Shown piece after piece: positions 7,739 to 16,291 of a stretch of 19,689 nucleotides of DNA. The first letter of the stretch is position 1; each line of letters begins with the position of its first letter. Below the pieces are notes generated by a model. It made no database searches and was not told the origin of the DNA. It was given only the letters and a program-made list of their open reading frames with translations. The translations under genes and the position numbers were made by a program. Source of the stretch: CAYOHR01 sp964512145 (lineage in GTDB: Bacteria; Bacteroidota; Bacteroidia; Flavobacteriales_G; JALEGO01); NCBI GenBank assembly GCA_964512145.1, contig CAZEIM010000048.1, forward strand, positions 1-19,689, in the 5' to 3' direction.

Positions 7739-8230
7739 ATGGCCATGGATTTAGAAAAAATACAAGCACTCATTGATTTTGTATCAAAATCAGGGGTAAC
7801 AGAGGTTGAACTGGAAACAAAGGAGTTTAAAATTAATATTAAAACGGGACCAAGTATTATTGAAAAAATTATCGAAAGTCCTAAAACAATAGTTCAAAGT
7901 TCTACACCAGAAGTTTCAGCACCTGTTGTTAAAGATGTAGCTCCTAAACAAGTTGTTTCAGAAAAACCAAATAATACAGAAAACTCACAATATGTAACCA
8001 TAAAATCTCCTATGATTGGAACCTTTTACAGAGCACCGGGTCCTGATAAACCAACCTTTGTAAATGTAGGAGACAAAATTTCTGTAGGTAAAGTTTTATG
8101 TATCATTGAAGCTATGAAATTATTTAATGAAATTGAATCAGAAGTTTCGGGTACTATTGTGAAAGTTTTAGTTGATGATTCAAAACCGGTTGAATACGAC
8201 CAACCACTATTTTTAGTAGATCCATCATAA
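7739..8230 (+). CDS. accB: Acetyl-CoA carboxylase biotin carboxyl carrier protein
   Basis: This 163-residue protein is the biotin-bearing subunit of acetyl-CoA carboxylase, the first committed step of fatty-acid synthesis. An N-terminal helical region (MDLEKIQALIDFVSKSGVTEVELE) resembles other AccB starts. It is followed by a flexible linker rich in P, V, S and K (about residues 45-83) and a C-terminal biotinyl domain with EAMK, where K127 is the biotinylation site. The ATG at 7739 and another at 7745 are both possible starts. The carboxylase subunit accC follows after six bases. A weak promoter-like TAAGTTCG at 7714-7721 (one mismatch, no good -33 partner) is the only candidate upstream. Confidence 0.95.
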   Translation: MAMDLEKIQALIDFVSKSGVTEVELETKEFKINIKTGPSIIEKIIESPKTIVQSSTPEVSAPVVKDVAPKQVVSEKPNNTENSQYVTIKSPMIGTFYRAPGPDKPTFVNVGDKISVGKVLCIIEAMKLFNEIESEVSGTIVKVLVDDSKPVEYDQPLFLVDPS

Positions 8231-8236
8231 AATTTT

Positions 8237-9577
8237 ATGTTTAAAAAAATATTAATTGCCAATCGCGGTGAAATCGCATTGCGTGTAATTAGAACATGCA
8301 AAGAAATGGGAATAAAAACTGTGGCTGTTTATTCAACCGTAGATGCCGATAGTTTACCTGTAAGATTTGCAGATGAAGCAGTTTGTATAGGTCCGCCACA
8401 AAGTAGCGAGTCTTATTTAAACATGGCTAGAATAATTGCGGCAGCAGAAATTACCAATGCAGATGCTATTCATCCGGGTTATGGATTTTTATCTGAAAAT
8501 GCTAAGTTTTCAAAAATTTGTCAGGAAAACAATATTAAATTTATTGGCGCATCCCCTGAAATGATTGATGCCATGGGTGATAAATCCTCGGCAAAAGAAA
8601 CCATGAAACGTATAGGTGTTCCGGTTATACCTGGTTCTGATGGATTATTACAAGACGTACCAGAGGCCAAAAAAATTGCTAAAAAAATTGGATATCCGGT
8701 AATCATTAAAGCAACAGCAGGCGGAGGTGGAAGAGGGATGAGAATTATATGGAAAGAAGAGGATTTAGAGGCCGCATGGAATTCTGCAACCAAAGAAGCG
8801 GAAGCTGCTTTTGGAAATGGAGGGCTATACATGGAAAAGTTTATTGAAGACCCCCGTCATATTGAAATTCAAATTGCCGGAGACGGTATTAAAGCTTGTC
8901 ATTTATCGGAAAGGGACTGCTCAATACAGCGCAGACATCAAAAGCTTTGTGAAGAAACCCCATCTCCTTTTATGACCAAAGCCTTAAGGGACAAAATGGG
9001 TGCTGCTGCTATTGCTGCTGCTGAAGAAATTAACTACGAAGGAGTTGGAACGGTTGAGTTTTTAGTTGATAAACACCGGAATTTTTACTTTATGGAAATG
9101 AATACTCGTATTCAAGTAGAGCATACCATAACCGAAGAAGTAATAGACTACGACTTAATTAAAGAGCAAATAAAAATTGCTGCCGGAGATACCATAAGTG
9201 GGAAAAATTACTTTCCAAAGCTCCACTCCATTCAATGTAGAATAAATGCCGAAGACCCTTTTAAGGATTTTAGGCCGTCCCCCGGAAAAATAACCTCGTA
9301 CCATGCTCCCGGAGGTCATGGGATACGATTAGATACACATGTTTATTCAGGATATACAATACCGCCAAATTACGACTCTATGATTGCTAAACTAATTACG
9401 GTAGCGCAAACAAGAGAAGAAGCCATTACAAAAATGGAACGAGCATTGAGTGAATACATCATTGAAGGTGTAGAAACAACTATCCCTTTTCATATTAAAT
9501 TAATGCAAAATGAAGATTTTAGAAAAGGGAACTATACTACCAAATTTTTAGAGAATTTCAAACTCACAAAAGATTAG
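8237..9577 (+). CDS. accC: Acetyl-CoA carboxylase biotin carboxylase subunit
   Basis: The 446-residue protein has the full biotin carboxylase architecture. The N-terminal domain starts MFKKILIANRGEIALRVIRT. The ATP-grasp domain carries the glycine-rich loop KATAGGGGRGMRI (near residues 155-167), the segment EDPRHIEIQI, CSIQRRHQK and EMNTRIQVEH, and the C-terminal biotin-carboxylase domain ends near LENFKL. It carboxylates the biotin on AccB using bicarbonate and ATP. Length equals the E. coli enzyme (about 449). It is cotranscribed with accB. The carboxyltransferase genes accA and accD are not in the window, which is normal since they are often unlinked. A propionyl-CoA carboxylase role is unlikely given the separate short carrier protein and the absence of a decarboxylase or transferase neighbour. 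Confidence 0.95.
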   Translation: MFKKILIANRGEIALRVIRTCKEMGIKTVAVYSTVDADSLPVRFADEAVCIGPPQSSESYLNMARIIAAAEITNADAIHPGYGFLSENAKFSKICQENNIKFIGASPEMIDAMGDKSSAKETMKRIGVPVIPGSDGLLQDVPEAKKIAKKIGYPVIIKATAGGGGRGMRIIWKEEDLEAAWNSATKEAEAAFGNGGLYMEKFIEDPRHIEIQIAGDGIKACHLSERDCSIQRRHQKLCEETPSPFMTKALRDKMGAAAIAAAEEINYEGVGTVEFLVDKHRNFYFMEMNTRIQVEHTITEEVIDYDLIKEQIKIAAGDTISGKNYFPKLHSIQCRINAEDPFKDFRPSPGKITSYHAPGGHGIRLDTHVYSGYTIPPNYDSMIAKLITVAQTREEAITKMERALSEYIIEGVETTIPFHIKLMQNEDFRKGNYTTKFLENFKLTKD

Positions 9578-9657
9578 ATGAAAAATATGCCTAGGGTCTG
9601 AGATTTTGAAAAAATCACATGACTCTTTAATTTAACTTAATTTCTATTTAGTGGTAT

Positions 9658-9685
9658 AATATTAATGTTCACGTTAGTATTTTTT
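9658..9685 (+). terminator. Possible weak terminator after accC
   Basis: Arms 9658-9665 (aatattaa) and 9674-9681 (ttagtatt) pair over eight bases with one G-T pair and an eight-base loop, followed by a T-run. It lies between the convergent accC and ABC-ATPase genes. The stem is AT-only apart from the G, so stability is low. Confidence 0.3.
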
Positions 9686-9699
9686 AACCCTACTTTCTA

Positions 9700-10377
9700 T
9701 TAAATAATTTTCCCGTCTTCCATAAGAATAATTCTGTGTGTTTTCTCTGCAAAATTTTGGTCATGGGTTACTACTAGTAATGTTTTATTATAAACACGTA
9801 CCAATTCATTAAATATTTCAAATACAATATCGGTGTTTTTATTATCTAAATTTCCCGTGGGCTCATCGCACATTAAAATAAGAGGGTTATTAATCATTGC
9901 CCGTGCTATTGCCACCCGTTGCTTTTCGCCACCCGATATTTGATAAGCCATTTTTTTTGCCAATTTTTCTATGCCTAATTTTTTTAATAATTCGAAGGCA
10001 TTGTATTTTAGTTCTTCCTCAGATAATTTATCATGTTTAAACCCGGGAAGCATAACATTTTTTAGAACGCTAAACTCATTGAGTAAATAATGAAATTGAA
10101 ATACAAAACCTATTTTTTCATTGCGAACTAAGGCCAATTGTTGTTCAGATTTGTTAGACATTAAGTCATTGTCAATAAAAAGTTCACCTGTATAATCGGA
10201 ATCCATGGTAGAGAGAATATATAATAAAGTAGATTTTCCACAACCAGATTTTCCCGTGATAGAAACAAACTCTCCGCGATTGATACTGAATGATACGTCT
10301 TTTAAAACATCAATTTTAAGGGGATCATAAAATGATTTGTAAATTGATTTGGCTTCTAAAACAACTTTATCTTTCAT
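9700..10377 (-). CDS. ABC transporter ATP-binding protein, LolD/MacB type
   Basis: The 225-residue ATPase has Walker A GKSGCGKS (residues 42-49), Q-loop Q94, signature SGGEKQ (148-153), Walker B LILMCDEPT (D171, E172) and the H-loop H205. The run EKQRVAIARA and DEPTGNLD are typical of the LolD/MacB/FtsE family that powers mechanotransmission exporters rather than membrane-spanning channels. It overlaps the permease gene by four bases (ATGA) and is the last gene of an adaptor-permease-ATPase set with the order of cyanobacterial devBCA. It probably drives export or extraction of a substrate at the periplasmic face. The substrate is unknown; lipoprotein trafficking (LolCDE-like) is the main alternative, but the presence of a fusion protein argues for a tripartite efflux pump. 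Confidence 0.92.
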   Translation of the reverse strand: MKDKVVLEAKSIYKSFYDPLKIDVLKDVSFSINRGEFVSITGKSGCGKSTLLYILSTMDSDYTGELFIDNDLMSNKSEQQLALVRNEKIGFVFQFHYLLNEFSVLKNVMLPGFKHDKLSEEELKYNAFELLKKLGIEKLAKKMAYQISGGEKQRVAIARAMINNPLILMCDEPTGNLDNKNTDIVFEIFNELVRVYNKTLLVVTHDQNFAEKTHRIILMEDGKII

Positions 10378-11633
10378 TTTCCTCTAATAATTTCAACTGG
10401 GTCTACTGAACTAGCTTTTCGCGAAGGAAACCAGCCAGCAAAATAGGTGGTGGCTACTGCAAAAACAAAAGCTATGGTATAGTATTGTATACCATAATCA
10501 ACAGGATACGTATCTAAAGATGGTATTGCCGGAGAATTAAAGGGTATAAAGTCAATCATAATCGAAAATATAAGTCCTAATAAAGCTCCTGCTAAAGCTC
10601 CTGCAATACCAATACTTAAGGAAATCGCAATAAATATTTTTTTTACATCAGCCCCTGAAAATCCAGTAGCTTTTAAAATAGCAATGGTGTCCATTTTTTC
10701 ATAAATCATCATATTGAGAATATTATATATACCAAATCCCGCTACAATTAACAGTACAATGCCAACAACAAATGAAATAATTGTTCGTGCACTACTCCCG
10801 GTCTCAAACTGTGCATTGGCTGTTTGTATATCTTCAACATCTATTCCAAATAACCGTTTATATTCTTTTGCAATAGGTGGGGCTTTGTTTATATCGTTTA
10901 ACTTTACTTGAATGTCGCTTATATAATTACTTGTTTTACCAAGCAGTTTTTGGCACGTAGCTATGCTAACATAGCTCTGTACTCTATCTAATTCAGGAAT
11001 TCCTGACTGAAAAAAGCCAATCACTTTTAAAGAAAATTGTTCGCCATTTGTAGTGGTTACCTGAATAAGATCGCCTTTTTTTGCAAGCATTTTATCAGCA
11101 ACTCCCTGTCCCAAAATAATGCTGTTTGCCTGATTTTGTAAATCCATATAATTACCCCCAAAAACAGACTCTTTAAAATTAAATAGTTTAGCTTCTTGAA
11201 CTACATCTACTCCGTTTATTATACCATTTAATTCGATGTTTCCTAAGTTATAAAAAGCTTGAGCGGTTACTTTAGTTGTTACACCATATACTCTTTGGTC
11301 GGTTTTTAATCTTTTAATAATATTTTCTACGTTATAAATTTCTTTTCTTGAATTATTAGGTTTAATTGAGCTAATAAAATTATGGTAGTTTTCGTATGAA
11401 TCGTCCATATTTATAGGTTGTATATCAGACGGACTTATGTCGTTATACAACCTAATGTGTGGAGTTCTGTTTAATACTAATCCATCTAAAAGTTTATTTA
11501 AACCTTGCATAAACCCAAGCAAGGATATAAAAAAAGCTACGCTAAAAGTAACTCCGACAGCCGCAACGATTGTTTGCCTAGATCGTGCTAATGATAAAGC
11601 TTTTGCTATCTCATAAATGTGTTTAATTTTCAT
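10374..11633 (-). CDS. ABC transporter permease, FtsX/MacB family
   Basis: The 419-residue membrane protein has one N-terminal helix (about residues 22-44), a periplasmic domain of about 240 residues, and three C-terminal helices (about 284-308, 333-360 and 383-402). This is the four-helix layout of MacB, LolC/E and DevC. The FtsX domain shows the family's cytoplasmic loop MMIYEKMDTIAILKATGFSG, containing the coupling helix that contacts the ATPase, and ends in FPSRKASSVDPVEIIRGK, a classic FtsX-family tail. The ATPase is encoded separately, as in DevC/LolC and unlike MacB. Both ends overlap neighbours by four bases, indicating a coupled operon. Distinguishing an efflux pump from a lipoprotein-release system needs the substrate. 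Confidence 0.9.
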   Translation of the reverse strand: MKIKHIYEIAKALSLARSRQTIVAAVGVTFSVAFFISLLGFMQGLNKLLDGLVLNRTPHIRLYNDISPSDIQPINMDDSYENYHNFISSIKPNNSRKEIYNVENIIKRLKTDQRVYGVTTKVTAQAFYNLGNIELNGIINGVDVVQEAKLFNFKESVFGGNYMDLQNQANSIILGQGVADKMLAKKGDLIQVTTTNGEQFSLKVIGFFQSGIPELDRVQSYVSIATCQKLLGKTSNYISDIQVKLNDINKAPPIAKEYKRLFGIDVEDIQTANAQFETGSSARTIISFVVGIVLLIVAGFGIYNILNMMIYEKMDTIAILKATGFSGADVKKIFIAISLSIGIAGALAGALLGLIFSIMIDFIPFNSPAIPSLDTYPVDYGIQYYTIAFVFAVATTYFAGWFPSRKASSVDPVEIIRGK

Positions 11634-12715
11634 TTTTTGGGCATCACAATTTTTGTGTTCATATCAATGCCACTTTCTATTTCAGTAAGCGTATAATCTT
11701 TTAAACCTATTTTTACATTCTTAATAACTCCATCCTCTAGCATTACAGATGAGTCGTTTAATAAATAGTTGGTAGGAATAGTTAAAACATTTTTCTTTTC
11801 ATTTAAAATAATATTTGCCTCCAAACTTAAGTTGGGATAAAGCAGTTCGGGTTTTTTTGAAAAAACGGCCTCTAATTTAAACGTTCTTGTTCGATCATTC
11901 ATCATAGGATAAATAAAACTAATTTGAGCTTCAAAAACCTCATCTTGGTAACTATCCATTCTAATAATTACCTTTTGCCCTTTTTTAATTTTAACAATAT
12001 CAAATTCATCAACATAAAGTTCAACGATAAAGTTTTTTTGTCCTATAACTGCTAGCGGGTATGCTGTTGAGGCTAATTCGCCTTGCTTAATATTAATTTT
12101 ATAAACAAAGCCGTCTATCTCACTTCTTACAAAGAAGTCATTTTCGGTAGATTGAGCAATTTTTAGGTTGTTTTTACTTTGATCGGATACTAAATTTAAC
12201 TGACGATTTACATCTTCATACGTTAGTTCTGCCTTCTTTAAATTTAACTTAGCATTTTCATAATTTAATTCTTGTCTTTCCAGCTCAACTTTTGAACCAA
12301 TGTTTTTTCTCCATAACTCTTGTTGTCTAAAATATAACGAAGAGTCGTTGGCTAATTTTTTCTTAGCTAACTCAACGGTATTTTTTGCATCGGCAAGTTT
12401 TGCTCTATTCTCTTTAAAATCGTTTGCAATAGCTGATAAACGGGCGTTTTCAACAGAAATTTTTGAGTTTGTATTGGCAATTTGAAACACCGGATCACCT
12501 TTTTTAACCAACTCTCCTTCTTTAAAAAAAATGGTTTCTACTACTCCGTTCATCTTGGCATAAACCTCATATTGATGCTCGCTTTTTATAATACCAGAGG
12601 CATAAACACTTTCGGTAATATTAGATAAAGTTGGAGTTATAGTTTCTTTATGATTATTACATCCAACAAAAAACATGTAGGAAATGGCTAATTTGAGCAA
12701 AAGCTGTTTTTTCAT
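11630..12715 (-). CDS. Periplasmic adaptor (HlyD/membrane fusion family), predicted lipoprotein
   Basis: The 361-residue protein begins with a lipoprotein signal peptide whose lipobox is FVGC, giving a predicted lipidated C19. A biotinyl-lipoyl-like half (GVVETIFFKEGELVKKGDPVFQI, about residues 54-76) is followed by a long helical hairpin (about 80-165), rich in K, E, N and L, then the returning lipoyl half (FVRSEIDGFVYKINIKQGE) and beta-barrel segments (FIVELYVDEFDIVKIKKGQKVIIRM). This is the adaptor that links an inner-membrane exporter to an outer-membrane TolC-type channel. No TolC gene is nearby. It heads the adaptor-permease-ATPase set, with a four-base overlap to the permease. A 54-base gap separates it from lptB upstream, in which I find no convincing promoter. 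Confidence 0.88.
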   Translation of the reverse strand: MKKQLLLKLAISYMFFVGCNNHKETITPTLSNITESVYASGIIKSEHQYEVYAKMNGVVETIFFKEGELVKKGDPVFQIANTNSKISVENARLSAIANDFKENRAKLADAKNTVELAKKKLANDSSLYFRQQELWRKNIGSKVELERQELNYENAKLNLKKAELTYEDVNRQLNLVSDQSKNNLKIAQSTENDFFVRSEIDGFVYKINIKQGELASTAYPLAVIGQKNFIVELYVDEFDIVKIKKGQKVIIRMDSYQDEVFEAQISFIYPMMNDRTRTFKLEAVFSKKPELLYPNLSLEANIILNEKKNVLTIPTNYLLNDSSVMLEDGVIKNVKIGLKDYTLTEIESGIDMNTKIVMPKK

Positions 12716-12769
12716 GTATTTATACTATTTACAACAAGTACTCTATCAACTCTAATTATGTAATTAATG

Positions 12770-13501
12770 TTATACTTTTCGTTTTAATTCAAAATTTTGA
12801 CCTAAATATACTGCCCTAACGCGTTCATCGGCTGCTAATTCTTCGGCAGTTCCAGATTTTAAAATTTTTCCTTCAAACAATAAGTAGGCTCTATCGGTAA
12901 TTGAAAGTGTTTCATGTACATTATGATCGGTAATAAGTACTCCAATTCCTTTTTTCTTTAATTTAATAACAATTTGTTGTATATCTTCTACTGCAATAGG
13001 ATCAACACCTGCAAAAGGCTCATCAAGCAATATAAACTTAGGTTCTACTGCTAATGCTCTAGCTATTTCGGTTCGCCTCCGTTCGCCTCCGGACAACAAG
13101 TCCCCTCTGTTTTTTCTAACATGATTTAGGCCAAATTCTTGCAGCAAACTTTCTAATTTTTGTTTTCGTACTTCTTTACTTTTTTCAGCCATTTCTAAAA
13201 TAGCCAAGATATTATCCTCAACCGATAATTTTCTAAATACAGAGGCTTCCTGAGGCAAATAGGCAATGCCCAATTTTGCTCTTTCGTACATGGGTAGGTC
13301 CGAAATATTTTTATCGTTTAAATAAACGGCCCCTTCATCTGGTTTAATTAACCCAACAATCGTATAAAATGACGTGGTTTTTCCCGCGCCATTTGGTCCT
13401 AATAATCCAACAATTTCTCCTTGGTGTACCTCCACTGATACATGGTTTACTACCGTTCTGTTTTTATATTTTTTTACAATATCTTTTGTATGTAACACCA
13501 T
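12770..13501 (-). CDS. lptB: LPS export ABC transporter ATP-binding protein LptB
   Basis: The 243-residue ATPase has Walker A GPNGAGKT (residues 35-42), signature LSGGERRRTEIARAL (136-150), Walker B FILLDEPFAGVDP with catalytic E161, and H-loop H193. The SGGERRR signature and the DEPFAGVDPIAVEDI stretch distinguish LptB from the LivF/LivG ATPases it resembles. LptB powers LptFG to extract lipopolysaccharide from the inner membrane and push it across the LptC-LptA-LptD bridge. The other lpt genes are not in this window. Its ATG overlaps the stop of the upstream lipoprotein gene by one base (TAATG), indicating translational coupling. Confidence 0.93.
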   Translation of the reverse strand: MVLHTKDIVKKYKNRTVVNHVSVEVHQGEIVGLLGPNGAGKTTSFYTIVGLIKPDEGAVYLNDKNISDLPMYERAKLGIAYLPQEASVFRKLSVEDNILAILEMAEKSKEVRKQKLESLLQEFGLNHVRKNRGDLLSGGERRRTEIARALAVEPKFILLDEPFAGVDPIAVEDIQQIVIKLKKKGIGVLITDHNVHETLSITDRAYLLFEGKILKSGTAEELAADERVRAVYLGQNFELKRKV

Positions 13502-13989
13502 TATTTACTTAAGTTAACCGACTCCTTGGTGTCGATAAAAATTTTTTTTGAAATAATACCCGCTTTTCCTTTTATATTTCCCTTCATATGTAATTGAACC
13601 GACTTTTTAAAAAGCAATGCTGGTAATGTTTGAAGAATTCCTGTACCCAAATCTTTATATTTAATATACACATCGGTTTCGTAGCTTAAAGAAGATTTTG
13701 CTTTAATTTTTACAGGTTTTACTAATTGAGCTGTTCCAATTTCGGAATTATTTAAAGAGATGAACAAATCGGACGAAATTACCTTGATAGAATATGAGTT
13801 AGGATTATTAATTTTAGCCACAATTTGTGCCTCCACCCCTTTAGAACCAATATTTTTTATGCGAACATCCTCCACTTTTTCTAGCGTTACGGGTTTAAAT
13901 GTAAAGCAGGAACTAAGAGAAAATAAGAAAACACATAAAATAAGATAACCTGTCTTAGTGTTTATTTGAATTAATTGGGATGCTTTCAT
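13501..13989 (-). CDS. LEA type 2 (WHy-like) lipoprotein
   Basis: The 162-residue protein starts with a long basic N-terminus and a hydrophobic signal segment (about residues 14-27) ending in LSSC, so C28 is the predicted lipidated residue. The mature part, including IKNIGSKGVEAQIVAKINNPNSYSIKVISSDLFISLN, shows the NPN-containing beta-strand pattern of the LEA14/water-stress-hypersensitive fold, a small beta-sandwich. Bacterial members are envelope proteins of unknown function. The gene overlaps lptB by one base and follows kynU after eight. That placement raises the idea of a role in envelope biogenesis, but sequence alone does not show it. Confidence 0.75.
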   Translation of the reverse strand: MKASQLIQINTKTGYLILCVFLFSLSSCFTFKPVTLEKVEDVRIKNIGSKGVEAQIVAKINNPNSYSIKVISSDLFISLNNSEIGTAQLVKPVKIKAKSSLSYETDVYIKYKDLGTGILQTLPALLFKKSVQLHMKGNIKGKAGIISKKIFIDTKESVNLSK

Positions 13990-13997
13990 ATATAAAA

Positions 13998-15260
13998 TTA
14001 TAGGGTAAACTTTTTAAGAATTTCACCCATTTTCCAAACATCGGTAAATGAGTTGTATAATGGCACAGGTGCAAATCGGATTACATCTGGCTCTCTCCAG
14101 TCGGTAATAACACCGTTGGAATTTAAATATTCGAAAATTTGCTTTCCATATTTTTTAAATACAACCGAAAGTTGGCAACCCCTTAATAGAGGATTTTTAG
14201 GGGTTAAAACCTCTAAGTCTAATAAGGAGTTTTCTGAACTTGCATGATGCAAAATATATTCTAAATAGGCTGTTAAGAGCATGCTTTTATTTCTGAGCTT
14301 TTCAAACCCCGCTTCCATAAAAATATCTAATGATGCTTGGTGTATTGCTAAATTAATAATAGGGGCATTGCTCATTTGCCACCCCTCAGCTGTAGGTATT
14401 GGGTCAAAACCCGGTTGCATTAAAAATCGAGTTTGCTTATTATACCCCCACCATCCTGAAAGCCTATGCAAAGATTTATCAGTCACATGTTTTTCGTGTA
14501 TAAAAATTCCAGAAACCCCTCCCGGGCCTGAGTTAAGATACTTATAGCTACACCATGCGGCAAAATCTACCCCCCAAGTATGTAATTGCAGAGGAATATT
14601 GCCTATGGCATGTGCTAAATCAAACCCAACTTTAATTCCATGTTTATGTGCTTGTTTTGTTATATAATGCATATCAAGTACTTGTCCGGTATAATAATTT
14701 ACCCCTCCCATAAAAATAAGTGCGAGTTCATCCCTATGCTTATGTATTATTTCGAGTATTTTGTCTTCTCCGGCTAATGTATCTATTTCCATTAAACATT
14801 TTTCAGGACTAAGCTTATGATGTATAGCTTGAGATTCTAACATATAAACATCCGAAGGAAAAGCTTTTTTTTCAAACAATATTTTATATCTTGTTTTAGA
14901 AGGATTAAAAAACGTAGCAAACAATATATGCAGGTTTACCGTTAAAGCATTCATAGCAACCACCTCACAGTTTTTAGCTCCTGTTAATGTTGCTAATGCC
15001 GGTATACTTCTTTCATGGTATGAAAACCAAGGATTTTTGGCATTAAAATGCCCTTCAACCCCATGTATTGCCCAATCTTCTAATTCTACCTCAATATAGT
15101 TTTTTACAGTTTTAGGTTGCAGTCCTAATGAATTTCCTGTAAAGTATAAAACCGGTTCGTGTTTGTGTTTGGGGAAGTAAAATTGATCTCTAAATTTTCT
15201 CAATTCATCTTGTTCATCAAGTGATTTTGCAAATTCGGCCGTATTTTTAAATGACATCAT
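13998..15260 (-). CDS. kynU: Kynureninase
   Basis: The 420-residue PLP enzyme of aminotransferase fold type I hydrolyses kynurenine (or 3-hydroxykynurenine) to anthranilate (or 3-hydroxyanthranilate) plus alanine in tryptophan catabolism. Seen in order: TGNSLGLQPK (residues 41-50, a kynureninase signature), the cofactor-binding D214 in GFDLAHAIGN, the Schiff-base K240 in SYKYLNSGPGG, and the C-terminal domain ending in WREPDVIRFAPVPLYNSF (near residues 385-405), which contributes a substrate-side arginine region. Length fits bacterial and eukaryotic kynureninases (about 420-460). Two adjacent ATGs are available; the first overlaps the asparaginase stop as ATGA and is chosen. Tryptophan dioxygenase and kynurenine monooxygenase are not present here, so the pathway must be completed elsewhere or kynurenine taken up. 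Confidence 0.94.
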   Translation of the reverse strand: MMSFKNTAEFAKSLDEQDELRKFRDQFYFPKHKHEPVLYFTGNSLGLQPKTVKNYIEVELEDWAIHGVEGHFNAKNPWFSYHERSIPALATLTGAKNCEVVAMNALTVNLHILFATFFNPSKTRYKILFEKKAFPSDVYMLESQAIHHKLSPEKCLMEIDTLAGEDKILEIIHKHRDELALIFMGGVNYYTGQVLDMHYITKQAHKHGIKVGFDLAHAIGNIPLQLHTWGVDFAAWCSYKYLNSGPGGVSGIFIHEKHVTDKSLHRLSGWWGYNKQTRFLMQPGFDPIPTAEGWQMSNAPIINLAIHQASLDIFMEAGFEKLRNKSMLLTAYLEYILHHASSENSLLDLEVLTPKNPLLRGCQLSVVFKKYGKQIFEYLNSNGVITDWREPDVIRFAPVPLYNSFTDVWKMGEILKKFTL

Positions 15261-16291
15261 AATTCGGTTATTTCTCCTCGCAACGAAGTTACAAGGATTT
15301 TTCTAATTTTTTGAGTAGAGAACTCTTGTCCTAATAAAAACATGAGTTTAGTTACGGCAGCTTCCAGTGTTAAATCGCCTCCATCTAAAATATTTATATT
15401 TAAAATATCAGGGTTTGTGGCATATTTACTCATATTAACATTTCCCATATTACATTGTGTAACGTTCAATAATAGTACACCCCGTTTATTTAATTTTTGT
15501 AATGTGTCGGTAACAATATCGTTTAGGGGAATATTTCCCGCGCCAAAAGAATAGATAATTAAGGCCTGTAAATTTTTAATTTGCAATAAAGCTTCAACAT
15601 AGTTTGTATTTATACCGGGAAAAAGAGTAAGAATAGCCAAGTTATTATTTAAAGCATAATGAACTTTTAAGGGTTTTTGCGTGTTCGGCAAAATATTTGT
15701 TTCAAAATATTGTATATTAACTCCGGCTTGAGCTAAAATAGGATAATTGGCTGATTCAAACGCTTTAAAGTTTTCGGCACTGTATTTATGTGTTCTGTTA
15801 CCCCTATACAATTGGTATTCGAAATATATACATACTTCAGGCACAAGTGCTTGACCATTATGTTTTACAGCAGCAGCGATTTCAATGCTCGTTAATAAGT
15901 TTTCTTTTCCGTCTGTTCGAAGCACTCCAATTGGCAATTGAGAACCTGTAAATACGATGGGTTTGTTTAAGTTTTCAAACATAAAACTTAAAACCGAAGC
16001 AGTATACGACATGGTATCTGACCCATGTAATACTACAAACCCTTCATATGATTGATAATTTTTTTCGATGATAGAAGCCAAATCTTGCCAAGCTTTTATA
16101 TTCATGTTGGATGAGTCTATGGGTTTATCCAACGATACGGCATCAATTATAACCGGCAGTTTTTGTAAATCAGGGACATGTTTAGTAATATGTTTAAAAT
16201 TTACGGGCTTTAGGGAGTTTGATTTTTCATCTAACACCATCCCAATAGTGCCCCCCGTGTAAATAATTAATATTTTAGGCACTTTACTCAT
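15257..16291 (-). CDS. ansA: Type I (cytoplasmic) L-asparaginase
   Basis: The 344-residue protein carries the two asparaginase signatures: IIYTGGTIGM (residues 9-18, nucleophile T12) and VVLHGSDTMSYTAS (86-99, with T93 and D92). The segment VFTGSQLPIGVLRTDGKENL is also typical. It hydrolyses asparagine to aspartate and ammonia as a homotetramer or dimer. There is no signal peptide, so this is the cytoplasmic AnsA type rather than the periplasmic AnsB type. Four-base overlaps with tatD upstream and kynU downstream suggest one coupled transcript. A role with kynU in amino-acid breakdown is plausible but not shown by sequence. Confidence 0.95.
   Translation of the reverse strand: MSKVPKILIIYTGGTIGMVLDEKSNSLKPVNFKHITKHVPDLQKLPVIIDAVSLDKPIDSSNMNIKAWQDLASIIEKNYQSYEGFVVLHGSDTMSYTASVLSFMFENLNKPIVFTGSQLPIGVLRTDGKENLLTSIEIAAAVKHNGQALVPEVCIYFEYQLYRGNRTHKYSAENFKAFESANYPILAQAGVNIQYFETNILPNTQKPLKVHYALNNNLAILTLFPGINTNYVEALLQIKNLQALIIYSFGAGNIPLNDIVTDTLQKLNKRGVLLLNVTQCNMGNVNMSKYATNPDILNINILDGGDLTLEAAVTKLMFLLGQEFSTQKIRKILVTSLRGEITEL

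Noticed and set aside
9602..9616. Small hairpin GATTTT-gaa-AAAATC after accC
   Set aside because: It has a six-base, nearly all A-T stem with no following T-run, so it is too weak to call a terminator.
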